Notes under the pieces: model-generated
Told to the model about the DNA's origin: nothing
Databases searched by the model: none
What the model saw: only the letters and a program-made list of their open reading frames with translations
Translations under genes and position numbers: made by a program
In this document: positions 45,367-56,746 of the stretch, piece after piece
Numbering within the stretch: position 1 is the stretch's first letter
Layout: each line of letters opens with the position of its first letter
Origin: Evernia prunastri
Lineage: Eukaryota > Ascomycota > Lecanoromycetes > Lecanorales > Parmeliaceae
Direction of reading: 5' to 3'
Length of the DNA: 64,000 nucleotides
NCBI GenBank assembly: GCA_003184365.1
Contig: NKYR01000076.1
Span: forward strand, 62,001 to 126,000

Positions 45367-47093
45367 TCATCTCAAAGGCAGTTGAGATTTAGGAATCGCT
45401 GGGCCTCCAGATCCAGCCACCTGCCCCAGCTGATCCGGCCTAAGCTGAGCAAGGAGCTCCGAGACAGTGACATCCCGCGTCCGGATGATCAACGGGAGCA
45501 AGCCTACAAAGTCGTCCGAGACTCTGTTCACCAGATCCGCCGAGACGAGGCTCTGGTCCCAGCTGGCGTAGATGGCGATGTGTTCGCCGTGTTCGTACAC
45601 CTCGAACATGAGACCGTAGTCATGCGGGAACACCACGGACAGATCCTCACTGTAGGCCAGAACGGCCGGGGCCGCTTCCTTGTCGTGGCAGACGATCCTT
45701 CTCGAGGACACGTCGCTGTTGGGCGGGTTCCAGTTAAAGACCGCTTGCCTCGGCATGTTTCGGAGACCGCGTTCGTTGCTCAAGACTCTCATGGCGCAGT
45801 GTTCGAAGCCAATCATTGAGGACAACTGGGTGTCGATGTCGCACAGGAGGTCCTCCCTGGATAGATCCTGAATGAAGCAAATCCGCAAGGCGACTCGAGT
45901 ACCGATAGGACCCATCATGCGCTTGATTCCTGGAACGTCGCTCTCCCGGGCAGAGATCAGGGAGATGAACGAAACGTCGTCGAGTACCAGTGAAGGGTCT
46001 TCTTGTGTAAGGTGATTTACTATGGTGAGAGCCCAGGCGGCATCTGTGCACATTCCGAAATTAGCGCTTCTTGTTCATGGCACTAGATCGAGTCTCAAAC
46101 TGAGTCGATGTCAACGGAGCTTTTGCTCTCCCAAAAATTGTTCACACCAGACCTGGTCTCAAAATTTGGTACTAGTCACTGAGAAAAGCACATACGTCCC
46201 ATGGTAGGCAAATTGAACTCTGGATCTTCGTTCTTTGGCAGATGCAACAGCTTCTTAATCTTCATCGTCGATGCCGAGGGGATCCCTCCCGGTCCCAGGA
46301 CGGGAAACCTGAGCCCGAGGCGGTCGAAGGTCGTGAGACGAGTGAGCCAATACGTTTTTCCAGCCTCATAGTCGCGCGACTTAAGCCAAGATGAGTATTG
46401 TCCATAGGGCGGGCGGGAGGGGAGTGCGGAGTAGGCCTTTAGGTCTGAACAGGCGGTTTGCAGTTCGTCAAAGATCAAGCCTAACGTCCTATCGGAAGTC
46501 AGCCAAAAGACAGTGATGACAACGAAATGGGCCTACCACGAGTCGATAGTACTGGAATGAACTGGTTGAAGTTATAGCACATTAGAATAAGAATTTGATT
46601 GTGGGATGAGCTCTATTCGGAGTGCCTCACCCGTCCAAACGAAGAAAACCTCGCCGCCAGTCTCCAGAATGAAGTCGTATCGAGACAGTGGAGTGCCGTA
46701 GTCCATGCGTGTCTGAGACTTATGTGCCAGAAAGGATTGAAGGTCTCCCCCGAACTGCTCTAATACAATAGAGTCCCTCAGAACAACCTGGTAGATCTGA
46801 CCGTTGTGTTTGATTAGTCTTGTACGCAGAGCATGGTTTTTGTGACGAATTGAGCTCAGGGCTCGATGTATAAAGCCCCCTTTGAGACCGCCCTCGATGT
46901 GCATGATGATCTGCGTCATATATGCTGATCCCGTCCTGATGTGTTGATCCATGCGATATTCTTGTTCCTCAGAAGCTGGACAAACCTTCTCCACCATACC
47001 ATGAGGAACTCCGCAAGCTTCAGCACAAGTGTGGACAACCTTGGCGATCTGCTCGGGGCCGATTGCGAGAGGGATATAAGGCCCGGCGTCCAT
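45367..47093 (-). CDS. Stand-alone condensation-domain protein (NRPS C-domain type)
   Basis: Exons 47093-46631, 46561-46537, 46488-46196 and 46043-45367 encode 485 residues, one condensation domain with no adenylation or carrier domain. C domains join acyl and aminoacyl groups. The joins restore EVFFVWT-V-HSSTIDSW-TLGLIFDEL and LPTMG-HAAWALTIVNHL, matching C-domain order; later blocks SARESDVPGIKRMMGPIGTR and FEHCAMRVLSNE-type helices follow. The catalytic HHxxxDG appears as VHSSTIDSW: the second His and the Asp are kept, the first His is Val and the Gly is Ser. The DFGWG-like motif is not evident. The 25-nt exon carries exactly the active-site motif. The ATG at 47093 (MDAGPYIPL) was chosen because the open frame further upstream has no ATG. 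It may act with a partner NRPS elsewhere, or be an acyltransferase in its own right. Confidence 0.82.
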
Positions 47094-49295
47094 GACAAAA
47101 GTTGCAGCTTTCGCCGAGAGTAAATAGATGAGGATTTTGATTGGCGATGAAGGAACTCGATGAGTTGGCTGAGGAGACGACGCCAAGAAGCGTGCATCTT
47201 TATTTACGTGAGCTCAAGACTCGGTGAATAGCACAGTTGCGCCTTCCGAGAAGGTGAGGTGAGATGGGACTTCCCGTGGCATCGCCAAGCGATGCCTTTG
47301 TATCGGTTCCGTGACGATCTCCAAATCCATTCTTTTAACCCGTTCGAGCTCCACAGAGAATTATAGTCACTTTCGAGTGGTTCGCCCCTCATGCACCTCA
47401 CGGCCGTAAGATTCCTTCACGACGGCGCGAGATACTGAAGTCGTATGGCTTTCCCTGCAGGTACCCGTCTGGAACCCAATCACGTATTCAAAAAAGCTGC
47501 ACGCAACTTGACTAGAAGTTTAATCTCGGAGAATTGAAGATATTTATCCATACAACCAATCGCGAGGCGCTGCAATTCTCAGCATCCAAAACCCCGAGAA
47601 GCTTCGGTAACCCGAGGCCACTTGCGACTAAGTCCCCCGGCATCGCTTATTCCTTTTGAGTCCAGGATGGAGTAGAGCGATGACTATGACCAAAATGCCT
47701 CTAACAATGCAATTACAAGTCCAGTCACTTTCCAGGTCGTATTGCACGGAGACGTTTGACTGTACTCACAATCTAAGCCTCGCCAGCAAGCATGAGAAGT
47801 CATATGTCTATCCTTTCAAGGATCTCAAGAAGCTCGTGATTGTGAATGCTGAATGTCGTCGTCAGCCAGTTTTTGCAATAAGCGTACCTCGAGATGGTTT
47901 CGGAAAGAACCGAGTCAGCGAACCTGATTGTGATGGCGACAATTCAGCACAATATCTTTTCCCTGCTTGCATGATCGTGATGTTCTAGGAATGGCTAAAG
48001 GCCTCGATCATCGATTCAAAATCATACACTCACCTCTCCAATTGAGGCTTTGCTGAGATATTGAATGAGTCGCTAGCTTCGTTTGCCCAATACGATGCAC
48101 ATGATCTAGAGAGCCTTTTCCTGCAACACAGGATTCCAATGTAGCTCCACCGTAAAAAGTATTATCGAACCCATGCTTCTTCCGCTGCCACCATCAACAT
48201 TGCTCCCCAAAGCTCTATACGGATCCAAAGCCCCAACCGAGCCTTCAACGATACCAGCAGCATCACGAACGGTGCGTGTGGCTCCTGGCGTATCCTTGTA
48301 GAGATTCAGATCGCCAGCATGGAGCTCGCGTCCATGAGCAACCGCTTCTGCTTTTAGTAAGAGCAGTACGCTAGCGTTTTCTCCAAGCGGAAGTTGGGGC
48401 TGCCGAGCGGGTGCTCTAGCCGGCACGTTGAGAGACTGCGCAGTCTCGTCGTCGTCGATTTTACTGTGCAGTCGGGGAGATTGGTGCTTTAAATTTAGGG
48501 CAGTTGCACCCTTCGTTCATCAACGTGAGTGTATTATTGCCTCGTTACAGCCTTCTTCTGATATCCTTGTTTCGACCACGAACCCCGCTACAGGGCCTTT
48601 ATAAAGGGCGAAGTAGGCACTTCAGTCAAAACCTTCCCTCAGTCAGTTTTCCTCGGGCATTCTACTCCCCAACCTCTGCTGTCCAACAGATCAACCTCAT
48701 CGACCGCGGCTCGATCCTCTGAATCGCCTATGCCTCTCCCAAGCGCTTGCGTAACCTTTTGGTATGTTTGAAAGCGTTCTCAGTCAAAAGAACAGGATCG
48801 CAAGTCCTCACCAGGTCCAAGTGACTCACATGCTACAAGGTTTACCCAGGAGTCAACGGAAGAACGCGATGTAGCCCGGAGTCCAAACGGGTTCCCTCGC
48901 CCTGGGCTCGTACGATCATTCCCAACGTCCCGCGATCGTGAAGAGGCGTTTCCCATCCTCGCCATCAAAGGGGGGACATGAAAGGATCGGTCACACAAAG
49001 CCGTTTTCGATTTTCGACCACTGTAAGCAACAGTGTTTCCGCGAGTGTCAAGAGAAATCACCGTAGACCAACTTGTTCTGGGATTTCGTTTCGATAGTGG
49101 TTGATAGTGAAATGAAATAAAGTTTTGCGTAGGATTCATTGGTTTGTAACGAGAGACTTTTAAAGGTGCAAAGCAGGGCGAGGTCCCCTATTATCATCTT
49201 GTTGTCATACAAGCTGTTCACACACTCATTACATGCTCTTACACTAGAATCACATAACGCTCCATATGTTAGGTTCCACTCTCTTCAGAAGATCC
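47094..49295. other. Long gene-poor interval
   Basis: 2.2 kb with no supported gene. A minus-strand open stretch without ATG (48106 to about 48470; PLGENASVLLLLKAEAVAHG, GATRTVRDAAGIVEG) has protein-like composition and might be a relic, but matches nothing recognised. Other frames are short. No repeat was seen. Confidence 0.45.
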
Positions 49296-49785
49296 TCAAA
49301 GGCTTCCTCGACGTCCATCAGGACCATGCACGATATCTGCACCAAAGCTCGCGCTCTCCTCCGTCATTTTGGACAATGAGTGCTTCTTCGCCGCCTCGAA
49401 TGTCGCCAATCGAAAGTCATACGGGACCTCGAAATCTGCCTTGGTATCGCCTTTCCTTGAGTGCGAATGCCACATCATCTGCGATATGCTTATCCGTACG
49501 ATCGAATATTTGCGTGATGATGAGCTTGAAATTTGGTGCGCTGACGATGAAGTGGATGTGGGCTGGGCGCATTGGATGCCTGTCAAGGAGCTGAAGCATC
49601 TTCCCGGCGAACATCCGCAGCCAGCGCAACCTGCAGATTGTGATATGAGGTACGGGCAACCTTAGACTGGCTTTCGAGACTTTAAATGAAGCACCAAGTG
49701 CAAGCTGCTGGCCCATTTCAGGTCCATTTTCCCGAGAACCAAATGGCTTCTCACATTGTGCCTTATGGGCGCCATGGTAAGTCAC
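49296..49785 (-). pseudogene. Intradiol ring-cleavage dioxygenase remnant (hydroxyquinol/catechol type)
   Basis: The minus strand reads GKMLQLLDRHPMRPAHIHFIVSAP-like sequence with the HxH iron-ligand motif, then ITQIFDRTDKHIADDVAFALKE, and in another frame GDTKADFEVPYDFRLATFE. These are consecutive blocks of fungal hydroxyquinol 1,2-dioxygenase, which opens hydroxyquinol in aromatic catabolism. Between FALKE and GDTKADFE about six codons of the usual sequence are missing and the frame shifts by one, without any splice signal. Upstream, the region normally carrying the two tyrosine ligands and the N-terminal linker domain is absent or unrecognisable, and the divergent promoter of the complex I gene follows. 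It is therefore a 5'-truncated, internally deleted pseudogene. Confidence 0.75.
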
Positions 49786-50220
49786 ACCCTTCAGAAAGCC
49801 TCACTCACCCCCAAATCCCTTCGCATCGCGGATATCTGGGTAGTTTCGAGTAGATCTGGGGAAGAGTGTGCATTGCTAGTCCACGAAGCGGTACGCCGAG
49901 ACTGCTGCTACTAATCTGGCAAGATTGAAGAGCTAGGAGCGAGGCTCGGGAGTACGGTGGCAGAGGACCCCATTCGAAGGTAGCCTTGTTCATACCCGCT
50001 CTCAGACAGTGGCCTTGACATCGAGTACCTTATCTTAGGGTGCTTCTAGGACGACAATGAGTATCCGGTACCCGCATAGCAAATTGATAAAGTGAATGAA
50101 TGAAGGCGGCAAATTAAGCGCCACTAAGCGCGAGGATCTCTAGAACCCCCCAGTAATGAGCATCAACGCCTCGAAACATACCCACGACATACTACTCAGT
50201 CAGAAGGGCATTCAGCAACT
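49786..50220. other. Region upstream of the complex I subunit gene
   Basis: May contain further decayed dioxygenase sequence up to about 49993 (weak resemblance only), then the promoter of the plus-strand gene at 50221. No other feature was recognised. Confidence 0.45.
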
Positions 50221-50736
50221 ATGGCGTCGGGCTATGGTCTCGCCGGTGGTGAGTCATTCCAGCCCCCCGGCAGACCAATCATCCAATTGCTCCCAAAACC
50301 GCAAGAAGTCCACACCCACGGCTGATCACCTCCAGGTCCCTCACGCTGCTTCCCCTTTTGGCAGGAGCTCCTAGCTTGCTACGTCGTGAACACCGACACG
50401 GGCGACATGTCAGAAGGACGGAAATGCCTACCGGCGCTGGAGGACTATTACGAATGTCTGCACCACAAGAAGGAGGTCGGTTAACCCCATCCATTCATCG
50501 CTTCATTCGTTCTGCCCGTTCAGCAGCTGCCTTATCTTGGTCCGGCAGGGAAGATGCTGATTGGATATAATATTGCGGATTAGGCAGCGAGGACTAGGGC
50601 ACTACAGAAGGCGTACAGAAAAGCAGCGGCCGCACAACCGAGGGAGAATGCGCTGAAAGCGGGCACGATCAGGAATCTAGGGCTGCTGGATAAGGAAGAG
50701 GACACGAAGGAAGTGGTAGCGGCGAGATCGAAGTGA
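50221..50736 (+). CDS. NADH:ubiquinone oxidoreductase 15-kDa (NDUFS5-like) subunit
   Basis: Exons 50221-50248, 50336-50475 and 50584-50736 encode 106 residues. It is an accessory subunit of mitochondrial complex I, imported to the intermembrane space by the Mia40 relay. The sequence MASGYGLAGGPSRCFPFWQ, followed by ACYV, CLPALEDYYECLHHKKEA and a helical basic tail, matches fungal NDUFS5. Four cysteines form the twin CX9C pattern (C in SRC and ACY nine residues apart; C in KCL and YEC nine apart). The introns have GTGAGT/CTCCAG and GTCGGT/GATTAG ends, and the first exon is only 28 nt. All joins are in frame. The length is normal for the family. Respiratory co-regulation with other complex I genes is expected but not visible in sequence. 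Confidence 0.93.
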
Positions 50737-51226
50737 GAGTGGTCTTGCTTCTTGGACGATGAGTCAGGCGTTTGAGTGAGATTGTTTATTGCTCTGCTAG
50801 AGGAGTGGTCCATGTTGTCAAACAGGAATCAACAAGGACGCGGGTCTAGTCATCGATTTAGAAGATATGTATATCGAATGGGAGTTCCGATATGATAGTA
50901 CGACCCTTGTGCGAGCGCAAAAATCTATGAGAATACCTCATCATTGTGGTGTCTTGGTTTGAAGTATTCCGTTTCGCACATGAGAAGGGCCTCCAAGAGC
51001 CCCAGGCAATGTAGAGCTGCAACGGCGTAACGAAGCTACTTGTACGACTAGTGATTCGTCAAAGCTACCACGCCTGCTCTTTCCAACAGCCCAACAGCTC
51101 CTTACCGATTGACTTACAGCAAAAGGCCTGCTCCAGGCAAGTGAACGCAGCTTATTAGAGTCTCGCCACTTTCAGAGGCCGTGGGTAGCATAGCGGGTTT
51201 GCAGCACCACCCCAGGCGTCACGTCA
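50737..51226. other. Convergent intergenic region
   Basis: 3' flanks of the complex I subunit gene (plus) and the conserved unknown gene (minus). Nothing was recognised. Confidence 0.6.
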
Positions 51227-52960
51227 CTAGGGTTGAACAGCAGCTTTAGCAGCAGCCATCTCCTCATCCGAAGGCATATTGACGACCATCAGATACAGGA
51301 CATTCTGTGGGGTGGGTGTCAACTGAAGTTTTCAAGCTTCCTTCTAGGTTCCTGACCGAACAGCTGAGAAAAGAGGAGAGGACCTACCTTCCCTAGAATT
51401 TTTTTGTAAGCGCCTATTGGTGTAGAAATGAGGCCGACTCTTTTGTCAGAACTGTTGCGGCTTCGGTGGTTGCGGTTGTACTGATCTGCGTACCGTTAGT
51501 TACTATACTGTTGATTGGTGTCCTGGCTGTTCGTCTCCATGCCTCTGTCCCATCCCGAGCCCTGACGCTCTCCACGTACGGCTTGACCGATCACCGAGAC
51601 TATGCCTCCCACTAGCCCACGAGATTCAGGATTAGGTATCAGATGCCCACCGGAAACGAACGAAATAAGTGAACGGCTTGCGGCATGGTGGTTTGGATCT
51701 GCATATCGAGAGCTGAATTTCTCCTGGGGAACTTTTGCCAACACACCATCTGGATTTTTCATGGCCTTCCAGACAGGTTTTGTTAGTGAAAGCAAAGACG
51801 TTCGATTCAAGGGTAGGAGAGTGCCTGCGTGCTATCATGAAAGGAGACCAAAAACCTACGTATTCTGCAGTAGCCCTCTTATCCCAGTAATTGGCAACGA
51901 ACGTCATACCTTTCGCCATTTTCGTCTTCTTCTTGACACCGTCCTCGCTAGTCTGAGCTGCTAGCTGGTCTAGAGCGGGGAATATGAGTGGGGCAACCTC
52001 TGGGAATTGCAATTCGCCATATGTGTTTCCGTCCGAGGTCTTATACTTATTTTGCAGGCTTCCGACCCCTGAAATGGTCTTGCTACGCGATGCGATATCT
52101 GCGTTGAGATTGACTTGTTGGACTCGTTTCGTCGACTCTGGGTTCCACGTCATGACAAGACAATAGAGTCCTCGGGGCCGAAAGAACTCTTCATTGGTCT
52201 TACGCAGAAAATCTGTGGTTCTGGAGGTCGATTTCAGTATGCTGGTTGACAAGCACGTCCCAGTCTCTCACCTTTGCCGAGCTTGTAGCTCGATGGCGAT
52301 CTTGGTTGCCTGGCCGATGGCATACCCCACGGCTAGTCCAATGACATGTGGCATGAACATTGTACCAATCGAAGCCAAGTTTATAGCATTAAGCCATGGG
52401 TTGGCGGCACTAGACTTCTGAAAAGCCTCAAGGAAGGCAAGCCACGTACCTTGGTCAATCCTACAAGATTCAAGCACAGGCGCATATGCTCTGATGAAGC
52501 CACGTGAACGATTTTTCGGTCTACGTTGTGGGAGGATCACTGGAAATGATAATTTACCTGTAGGCGGCGCATCCTTGGCGTACCCGGGAGGTGGATGTTC
52601 GCGAAGAAATGCGTCTTCCAACTCGTTATTGTCGCCAGCGGGACGCCCCTCCGAATCGTCAATGATATCGTCCTGAGCGTCGTCTAAGTCCCACTCATTT
52701 TCAAGATCATGTCCAGTGTCATCCACACCAATTTCATGAAGGGGCCGCGGATTGTCAGAAGCGCCAACATCAAGATCGAGATTGTCTATCCCTTCAGAGT
52801 TTGTACAAGATGTTGAAGCATGTTCCTGTCTATCCGTCTTCCTCTCCTTGCTCTCCTTGTGTGCTTTTAAGCTCTCAGATGCCAAGCCTACTCCTCCAGC
52901 TACACTTCTGATTCCCATTCGTATGATACCTCCCTTTTGATGATCTCGACGTCCCGTCAT
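51227..52960 (-). CDS. Conserved fungal protein of unknown function
   Basis: Exons 52960-52272, 52220-51860, 51765-51580, 51480-51388 and 51304-51227 encode 468 residues; the frame closes at every junction. It has an acidic, disordered N-terminal quarter (about 1-130; IDNLDLDVG, ENEWDLDDAQDDIIDDSEG), then conserved blocks RGFIRAYAPVLESCRIDQGTWLAFLEAF, ASIGTMFMPHVIGLAVGYAIGQATKIAIELQ (a glycine-zipper-like hydrophobic helix), NEEFFRPRGLYCLVMTWNPES, GLVGGIVSVIG and the C-terminal KILGKNVLYLMVVNMPSDEEM. This pattern recurs in many ascomycete proteins annotated only as hypothetical. The two hydrophobic Gly-rich helices suggest membrane insertion or oligomerisation; no enzyme motif is visible. It shares a divergent promoter with BBP/SF1. 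Confidence 0.85.
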
Positions 52961-53582
52961 ACTGGCGAAGAGGGAAGTTGGATAGAAGGGGAAGGTTAAA
53001 TGAATATTGGATCGATCGACGTTGGACCGGTCGTGGCCAAGGGACTTTACATATGTACTTTTGACAGGTGATGGTGAAGCTACACGAAAACAACTAATAT
53101 ATGTAGTTGTAGAAGTGCGTACCAGGCGCTAGGAAAGGAGAGTTTGAAACAGTAGTGAATGTTACCCCTGAATGAAGTTTATGATATTAAATAGATGTTA
53201 CCTCTGGTTTTCTCTTTTCAATGAATCGTTATACTCGCAGCTCACCTTTAACAGTAGTCTTAAACCTGGAACTCTCGCATGTCACATTTTGCCGATGTCA
53301 CAGTTCACAACAACTGCAGGCTCCAAGAGCATGAGTCACGTAGCTCGGCACCAACAGGAGCGGAACTCGAGCTCTCCATGTTGACTTTGGTCGTGTCGTG
53401 ACCTACTCTACTTTAGGCCGTAATCCTAAACCACGGTAGCGCACAACGCTAGATACTAGAGGCTTGGCATGCCTAGACTCACGCTAAGAATCGAGTCAAA
53501 ATCTGGCCCCTCCTGTCCTTTCGACCTCATCCTTCTATCATACCGACAAAGTATTGATATCGAGAACTAACAATTTATCATC
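52961..53582. promoter_or_regulatory. Divergent promoter between the unknown gene and BBP/SF1
   Basis: 622 bp separate the two ATGs. No coding sequence, repeat or recognised factor site was seen. Confidence 0.55.
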
Positions 53583-55859
53583 ATGGCTTGGCGTAACCAA
53601 GGTATTACAGGCTCGAACAACATTCCTTTGGGGGCTCGTCGTCGGTTTGGTGGCAGCGACTCAGCTCCACCATCTGACGATGGAGGCTACAACCCATCTC
53701 AGCCTCAAGCAGGGCTCTCTGATGGGAATTACAAGCGCGGTCGAAGTCCAGAGAGAAGTACCCTCGCCCACCCACGCTATCGCAGAATATCAGCTAACAC
53801 TCTTACAGCGGAGGTCGTTGTTGATGGAGAGAGGCGCCGCAAGAAGAGAAATCGATGGGGGGACGCTGCAGAGAATAAGGCAGCCGGCTTGATGGGCTTG
53901 CCTACTATGATAAAAGCAAATATGACAACAGAACAACTCGAAGCATATACCTTGCATTTGCGCATCCAAGAAATCAGTGAAAAGCTAAGAATCAACGATG
54001 TTGTGCCAGCAGATGGCGACAGGTATGTTCCCGAGTACGGACCCTATTCCAAATCATCTTGACTCATAACAATCTAGGTCCCCGTCTCCTCCTCCACAAT
54101 ACGACAACTTTGGTCGTCGTGTCAATACTCGCGAGTATCGTTACCGCAAGCGTCTGGAAGATGAGCGTCACAAGCAAATCGAAAAGGCCATGAAGATCAT
54201 CCCTAACTATCATCCACCGTCCGATTATAGACGACCAACTAAGACACAGGAGAAGGTCTATGTGCCGGTCAATGACTACCCAGAGATTAACTTCAGTACG
54301 ATAACTAACCCTATCCTAACCCTTTCCTTTTGTCCTCTTTCCAACTTGGTGATGCGTGCGGCATCCCTTGGAGGATGCAGCATCTGTCACCACTAACCCT
54401 TAATGCCATACTCACATTGTCATCCCTTTTTGACTTGCAAAGACTAACACTTAGCTTGCGCTACTCTACTAAAGTTGGACTACTCATCGGGCCTCGTGGC
54501 AACACGTTGAAAAAGATGGAAACAGAGTCTCTCGCAAAAATTGCCATTCGAGGCAAAGGATCCGTTAAAGAAGGGAAGGGTCGATCTGATGCAGCTCACA
54601 CCAGCAACCAGGAAGAAGATCTACACTGTTTGATCATGGCAGATACCGAAGAGAAGGTCAACAAGGCGAAGAAGCTTATTCACAATGTTATCGAGACCGT
54701 AACTCACCACCGCTCGATTCTGAAGTGTCTGTTGGCTAATAGCTGTCAGGCCGCTTCCATTCCCGAAGGTCAGAATGAGCTCAAGCGCAATCAGCTTCGT
54801 GAGCTTGCAGCCCTCAACGGTACCCTTCGTGATGACGAAAATCAAGCATGCCAAAACTGTAAGTGCAGTCATTTCAGATTGTCCAGAGTATACACTAAAG
54901 ACTCACCAGGCGGACAAATTGGCCATCGCAAATACGACTGTCCTGAGCAGCGCAACTTCACTGCTAATATCATTTGTCGTGTTTGTGGTAATGCAGGCCA
55001 TATGGCTCGGGACTGTCCTGACAGACAACGTGGAGCCGATTGGCGCAACGCTCCGTCAGGAGGAGCTGTGCCTGGACGCCCTACTGCGGGACGTATTGGT
55101 GGTGGAGATGCTGCCGATCGCGAGTACGAGGTGAGTTATCTCAAGCGTGAAAGTCAAGAGAGTACAACAGCTAACACAAATCTAGCAACTGATGAACGAA
55201 ATTTCTGGCGGTGCTCCCAGTGGTGACGCACCTCAACGTATCGAAGCTGGACCTGGCGGATACGATAACGGCCGAGACGGCTACGCAGGTGGAGAAGGAG
55301 ATCGCGATCTCAAACCGTGGCAGCGTGGACCTACGGGTGCTGCTGCTCCTTGGCAGCAACGTGGTGGAGATGACCGTCGTGACGACTACAATCGTGATGG
55401 AGGCGGTGCACCACCATGGGCAGCTGGTCGTGGCGGGGGCGACAACTATGGCGGCTACGGACAAGGTGGTGGTTATAGCGATCCTCCCGGCGGTGGTGGT
55501 GCTCCATGGCAACGACAGGAAAACGCTCCTCCACCTCCTCCCTCAGGCGATCAGTATGGCTACGGTGGATATCCAGGCGGCTATGGAGGCGCAAGTGGTG
55601 GTTACGGGGGACAGCCGGCTATGGGTGCTCCTCCTGGTCTTGGTGGCGGGGCCGGTGGTCTTGGTGCTCCGCCAGGCCTGGGAGCTCTGTTCCAGAACTA
55701 TGGCACGAATGGAGCTGCAGGTGGCGCTCCACCGCCACCACCTTCGGATGATCTTCCTCCACCAGTAAGGTTCCCATCCTCTCTGTTCAAAGAAACGTAC
55801 TAATCCATCAACAGCCTCCAAGCGACCAGCCTCCCCCCCCTCCTCCACCTGGGAACTAG
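53583..55859 (+). CDS. MSL5: Branchpoint-binding protein BBP/SF1 (Msl5)
   Basis: Exons 53583-53757, 53809-54022, 54078-54295, 54475-54858, 54910-55130, 55186-55764 and 55815-55859 encode 611 residues. It binds the intron branch site in the early spliceosome together with the U2AF subunits. The N-terminus has the KKRNRWGD motif (the UHM-ligand tryptophan that binds U2AF65) and the helical LPTMIKANMTTEQLEAYTLHLRI region; a KH-QUA2 domain follows (about 195-320) with GLLIGPRGNTLKKME. Two CCHC knuckles are seen, CQNCGQIGHRKYDC and CRVCGNAGHMARDC. The tail (about 405-611) is rich in Gly, Pro and Tyr and ends in polyproline. The first intron (53758-53808) is 51 nt, in frame and free of stops, so its retention would add 17 residues. 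The intron ending at 54474 uses an AAG acceptor. Confidence 0.95.
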
Positions 55860-56746
55860 GCCACAGCCAACGTCAAGACGTATATCTGTCAATCTGGTCG
55901 TCAAACCATGACACGTCGATGGCATTTGGCTTGGGAGTGTGTTTCTATACAGATTCGGTTGACTTGTTGACCAGAGGAGAGTACATGCAAGGACGTTTCA
56001 TTCGACAAAAAACATCGTGCTCAGTCAGATATTAATGGAACAAAAGATGCTTTGATTTCACAATGATTACTCTCCTCAAGGCCTCCTGGCTCTCCATGTT
56101 TGGCGCCTCAAGTAGATTGATTAGACCGGTTATGAAAGCAGATACAAATTCCCAAATCAAGCAGAATTCGCCGACGAGGTGATGTCCAAGACGTGCACGG
56201 GATGGCGAATGGCATCGTCTTCGTTGTTACTTGCTGATGTAAATTGTACTCGCACACCCGCCGCCTCCTTTCTCCTCCAGGGGCTTGTTGATATCTACGT
56301 GTAGCAGGTCTTCCTACCACACTCTGATTAACATATAGGTCGAATGTAGAAAAGAGTCGCAGGAAGCAAGCAACAACTGTCAAACGAGGCTGGCTAGCCA
56401 ATTACATGATCTCCTTGAGATCGAACGAAATGGAAAAGGGTAGCTAGCTAGCATCCTTCATCAAACATCACTTCACTGACTCACTCATTCACTCGGCATC
56501 TCATCTCATCTCATCTCATCTCATTCCATTTCATCCCATCCCATCTCAAATAGAAACCCATTAAAATACAATCGTACAACGAATCGAACAACCACCACCT
56601 AACCATCCATCCATCTTCCCATCAATCAACCGATCCCTCATCCCTCACTCCAACCTCCTCATCACCATCTCCCACACACACACGCACCACCCCCCTCTAG
56701 AAAACAACCCCACCCCTCTCCGCCACCCTTCATCCCATCCCCCACT
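55860..56746. other. Convergent intergenic region
   Basis: 3' flanks of BBP/SF1 and the GH5 gene. It contains the (CATCT)n microsatellite at 56497-56524 and a C/A-rich stretch at 56580-56740. No gene was recognised. Confidence 0.6.
56497..56524. repeat. (CATCT)n microsatellite
   Basis: Five perfect pentanucleotide units followed by decayed copies (CATTC, CATCC). Confidence 0.9.

Noticed and set aside
48106..48470. Minus-strand frame with protein-like composition
   Set aside because: No ATG in the main part and no recognisable family; kept only as a note in the intergenic entry.
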